15,525 nucleotides of DNA, taken from contig CAUZEO010000088.1 of the NCBI GenBank assembly GCA_963578625.1, positions 1 through 15,525 on the forward strand. Direction: 5' to 3'. Source of the stretch: CAUZEO01 sp963578625. GTDB lineage: Bacteria; Verrucomicrobiota; Kiritimatiellia; SLOV01. Numbering within the stretch: position 1 is the first letter of the stretch; the number at the start of each line of letters is the position of its first letter. Below the pieces are notes generated by a model. That model made no database searches, was not told the DNA's origin, and saw only the letters and a list, made by a program, of their open reading frames with translations. A program made the position numbers and the translations under genes. This document shows, piece after piece, positions 13,062-15,525 of the stretch.

Positions 13062-14629
13062 AGTTGGTAACCCCAGAACAGATGCGGGACCTTGACCGCC
13101 GCACCATCGAAGAATACGGCACGCCGGGCGAGATGCTCATGGAGCGGGCCGGGTACGGGGTTGCGGAAATTGTTCGCCGGCTTGCGGACAGCACCGGGTT
13201 CGTAAATCCGCACATCCAACTGTTCGCCGGGCGGGGAAATAACGGTGGGGATGCATTCGTTACCGCCCGGTTCCTGAAAGAATGGGATTGCCAGGTGGAA
13301 GTATGGCTTGCCGCGTCTGTTCAGGATCTAAAAGGCGATGCCCTGAAACATTTCAGCAAGATGTCGAATGCCGGTGTTTCCCACCGCGAGCTTCCGACGA
13401 AGGACGATTGGGACGAGGCTCTGGACTGCATGCCCGGCGGTGAAGTGCTTGTGGATGGCGTTCTCGGCATTGGGGTGTCCGGACCTGCCCGCGGCCCGGC
13501 TGCCGGCGCTATCCAGTATATCAACTCTCGTGCCCGCGACGGGTTCGTGGTGTCGATCGACATCCCGTCCGGGCTGGACGCGAACACCGGGGAACCGCTC
13601 GGGGAAACGGTGCGCGCCGACGTTACCGCCACCATGGGTCTGCCGAAATGCGGCATGGTCGGGCTGGAAGCGCGTGATTTTGTCGGCTCGCTGGAAGTGG
13701 TCGACATCGGGATCCCCTGGGAGTTTGTGGAAGAGACCGATTGCGACACCGAACTGGAACTCAACTACGTGACGGACCTGAAGAGTCTGTTTCCTCGTCG
13801 CGACCGGAATTCGCACAAAGGAAATTTCGGACACGTACTTTTAATCGGCGGGGCCGTCGGATACGCCGGCGCAATTAGCATGGCTGCCCGCGCGGCGGTG
13901 CGGTCCGGCGTGGGTCTGGTGACCTCGTTGGTTCCTGAAAACATCAGGGACATCGTCGCCGGACAATCCTTGGAGACCATGGTGTACGCGGCCCGCGAAA
14001 CGCCGGATGGCTCCCTTTCGGCGGAACTGTGGCCGGACTGGCGGAATCGATTGGACATCTACGATGCTATTCTCATTGGACCCGGTATGACCCGGAACAA
14101 CGACACGCTGCTTCTTGTTCGTGAATTTCTCCGTGAATCGACGAAGCCGATTGTCGTTGACGCAGACGCAATCGCGGTTCTGGCGCACCAGCCGGACTGG
14201 CTTACCAAGGCAAATTGCCCGGTGATTATCACCCCGCATCCGGGTGAACTCGCCATGCTTTTCGGCCCGCATGTGAGCGAAGTGCAGGAGAACCGCGAGG
14301 GAATGGCTCTGGCTGCCGCGAAATATACCAACGCCACCGTGGTCCTGAAGGGGGCCGGTACGATTATCGCCCAAACGGAGCACCCCTGCATCGTGAACCT
14401 CACCGGAAATCCAGGTATGGCCACCGGCGGAATGGGCGATGTCCTGGGCGGCCTTATCGTTGGTCTCGTCGCACAGGGTCTTACCCCGTACGATGCTTCC
14501 CGGGCGGGCGTTTACATCCACGGTCGCGCCGGCGACCAGGTCGCAATGCGCGCTTCACAGGCCGGCCTCTCGGCCACCGACTTGATCGATGAAATCCCCT
14601 TCGTGTTTCGAGACCTCTGTCTCCGGTAG
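13058..14629 (+). CDS. nnr: Bifunctional NAD(P)HX epimerase / ADP- or ATP-dependent NAD(P)HX dehydratase
   Basis: The 523-residue protein repairs hydrated NADH and NADPH. Its N-terminal YjeF-N half (about 1-220) equilibrates the R and S epimers, and the C-terminal ribokinase-like half dehydrates S-NAD(P)HX using ADP or ATP. Seen in order: TPEQMRDLD at the start, GRGNNGGDA (58-66), VDGVLGIGVSG (132-142), SIDIPSGLDANTG (166-178), HKGNFGHVLLIGG (253-265), IGPGMTR, VDADA (367-371), ITPHPGELAML (391-401) and the dehydratase signature GNPGMATGGMGDVLGG (450-465) with catalytic Asp461. Length and domain order are normal for bacterial fusions (YjeF/Nnr). The ATG at 13058 overlaps the pdxJ stop, so translation is probably coupled. 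Together they link vitamin B6 synthesis with cofactor repair in one transcript. The gene is followed by a 125-base convergent spacer. Confidence 0.97.
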   Translation: MKLVTPEQMRDLDRRTIEEYGTPGEMLMERAGYGVAEIVRRLADSTGFVNPHIQLFAGRGNNGGDAFVTARFLKEWDCQVEVWLAASVQDLKGDALKHFSKMSNAGVSHRELPTKDDWDEALDCMPGGEVLVDGVLGIGVSGPARGPAAGAIQYINSRARDGFVVSIDIPSGLDANTGEPLGETVRADVTATMGLPKCGMVGLEARDFVGSLEVVDIGIPWEFVEETDCDTELELNYVTDLKSLFPRRDRNSHKGNFGHVLLIGGAVGYAGAISMAARAAVRSGVGLVTSLVPENIRDIVAGQSLETMVYAARETPDGSLSAELWPDWRNRLDIYDAILIGPGMTRNNDTLLLVREFLRESTKPIVVDADAIAVLAHQPDWLTKANCPVIITPHPGELAMLFGPHVSEVQENREGMALAAAKYTNATVVLKGAGTIIAQTEHPCIVNLTGNPGMATGGMGDVLGGLIVGLVAQGLTPYDASRAGVYIHGRAGDQVAMRASQAGLSATDLIDEIPFVFRDLCLR

Positions 14630-14720
14630 CCGAAGATCCCCGGGAAAACTTGTCCAGATTTTTCTCACCAGGGAAGCATTGACAAAAGCGCTGAAAAAAG
14701 ACTGTTGAGCGGGCCAGGGA

Positions 14721-14739
14721 GGCGACCGAAACGATCGCC
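14721..14739 (-). terminator. Candidate hairpin terminator for the isomerase gene
   Basis: Read as minus-strand RNA, GGCGAUCG-UUU-CGGUCGCC forms an eight-pair stem with one G-U wobble. It begins 15 bases after the isomerase stop. On the plus strand the same position is a C-A mismatch, so the structure suits the minus transcript. No U-run follows directly (a T6 run comes about 20 bases later), so it may only stabilise the 3' end. Confidence 0.35.
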
Positions 14740-14743
14740 ACTT

Positions 14744-14776
14744 GATCCGACCGATCAGTCGGATCCGACCGATCCC
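14744..14776. repeat. Nine-base periodic repeat (GATCCGACC / GATCAGTCG) forming an inverted repeat
   Basis: Units GATCCGACC, GATCAGTCG and GATCCGACC follow each other at nine-base steps, and a fourth, decayed unit starts GATCCC. GATCCGACCGATC is an exact direct repeat (14744-14756 and 14762-14774). Within it GATCCGAC (14744-14751) pairs with GTCGGATC (14758-14765) across a six-base loop. The tract spans the stop codon of the isomerase gene and encodes its last residues (GSVGSD). Confidence 0.8.
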
Positions 14777-15525
14777 TTCCCGCTCGCCTGCACCAACTCC
14801 CACGTCCTGCTAATGGTCGTCTTGCACAGTTCCACCGTTTCCCATGGGTCGCCTCCCGCAGTGGTGCGTACTTCAACGGACACGATGGGCCTCCCCTTTG
14901 TGACGATGCCGGTTTCTATGCCTTTGGAAAGGACTCGGGCGAAGTCCGCAACATCCAGGACTCCCGGTGGCCCGGGAGGTCCGTGCATATCGCCGAAGGT
15001 GGGGTCGTTTCGATCGAGAACCGGGTTCGAGAAGTGGATTTCGAGAATATGCGGTCCCATGAGTTCGAGGGAATTCACCGGGTCTTCTCCCAGGAGTACG
15101 GCGTGCCCGGTGTCCAGGCATAGCCCCGCAGCGGGGAATGATTCTTGCACGTGGCCCACGAGCGCCACGGCTTCGGTGGTCGGGCCGATCAGCCCTTTTT
15201 TATGGATGTCCCGGTCCAAAGGTTCCAGCATGAGGCGCATTCCGGGATAGGTTGATATCACATCACACAATTCGCTCAGACTCTCGAACATCGACGCCGT
15301 CGCCTGCGCGCGGAGTTCCTCACCCGGATCCGGGCCACTCAGCAGTCCCAAGTTTCGAACGCCGCATTCCGCGGCCTGATCGATCAACTCCGTGATCCTG
15401 GCAACGGACCGTGTCCTGTGCCTGGTATCCATGGAACATAAATCGAGTTCTTCATCACCGAGCACCATCGACGTCCACTGCGAGAGGGCGACGTCATGGG
15501 CTTCAACGGTCTTTCTAATGCTATT
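14755..15525 (-). CDS. Sugar phosphate isomerase/epimerase, TIM-barrel (N-terminus outside the window)
   Basis: The frame is open on the minus strand from the right edge to the TGA at 14755, giving 256 visible residues. An internal ATG at 15468 exists, but 19 further codons without a stop precede it (NSIRKTVEAHDVALSQW...), so the true start lies beyond the window. The product belongs to the xylose isomerase-like / AP endonuclease 2 TIM-barrel superfamily. Visible metal-site motifs are LMLEPLDRD, CLDTGHAVLLGEDP, ILEIHFSN and the late IVSVEVRT, giving the Glu-Asp-His-Glu set expected for a divalent cation. Such proteins isomerise or epimerise ketoses, or act in inositol and other carbohydrate catabolism; the substrate cannot be deduced. 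It converges on nnr. The C-terminal tail after TWELVQASG is encoded by a short-unit repeat. Confidence 0.85.
   Translation of the reverse strand, partial: NSIRKTVEAHDVALSQWTSMVLGDEELDLCSMDTRHRTRSVARITELIDQAAECGVRNLGLLSGPDPGEELRAQATASMFESLSELCDVISTYPGMRLMLEPLDRDIHKKGLIGPTTEAVALVGHVQESFPAAGLCLDTGHAVLLGEDPVNSLELMGPHILEIHFSNPVLDRNDPTFGDMHGPPGPPGVLDVADFARVLSKGIETGIVTKGRPIVSVEVRTTAGGDPWETVELCKTTISRTWELVQASGKGSVGSD

Noticed and set aside
14679..14684. Perfect TTGACA -35 box in the nnr/isomerase spacer
   Set aside because: No -10-like hexamer lies 16-18 bases downstream, and no plus-strand gene follows it.

Overview
This window is 15.5 kb of ordinary, tightly packed bacterial chromosome. G+C is high, except for the first 376 bases, which hand-count to about 41%. 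Gene content points to a diderm bacterium: an AsmA-like envelope protein, a secreted protein in an operon with an inner-membrane ABC transporter, sigma-54, and a DUF5989 microprotein. Several starts are TTG or GTG, and two short-unit repeats are present (AAAAATC and GATCCGACC units). From general knowledge of such genomes I lean towards the PVC group, perhaps Verrucomicrobiota, but this is an inference of low to moderate confidence. There is no prophage, IS element, CRISPR array, rRNA or tRNA.

Layout. 1-376: AT-rich spacer with one weak partial reading frame running off the left edge. 377-1225 (+): endonuclease IV. 1248-5532 (-): a four-gene run read right to left, consisting of an ABCG-like fused ABC transporter, a 133-aa membrane-anchored protein, a 615-aa secreted helical protein (coupled to the previous gene by an ATGA overlap) and a 67-aa tail-anchored protein. 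5613-7022 (+): AsmA-like protein whose start region contains a heptanucleotide tandem repeat. 7040-8485 (-): RpoN. 8693-9496 (+): YycJ/WalJ-type metallo-beta-lactamase-fold hydrolase. 9597-9761 (+): a 54-aa DUF5989 gene with a good promoter. 9899-11002 (+): UgpC/MalK-type sugar ABC ATPase without its permeases. 11072-14629 (+): a likely operon of a membrane-anchored tandem degenerate GGDEF protein, PdxJ and bifunctional Nnr, the last two overlapping by ATGA. 14755-15525 (-): a TIM-barrel sugar phosphate isomerase/epimerase whose N-terminus lies outside the window.

Most genes are housekeeping: base-excision repair, vitamin B6 synthesis, NAD(P)HX repair and alternative sigma factor. The least-understood unit is the 1248-5532 operon, where an ABCG-type exporter is encoded with three envelope proteins that I do not recognise. 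The second point of interest is the AAAAATC tract between the only plausible start codon and the membrane segment of the AsmA-like gene, where any one-unit change in copy number would shift the frame. I see no convincing large novel defence or mobile system here.
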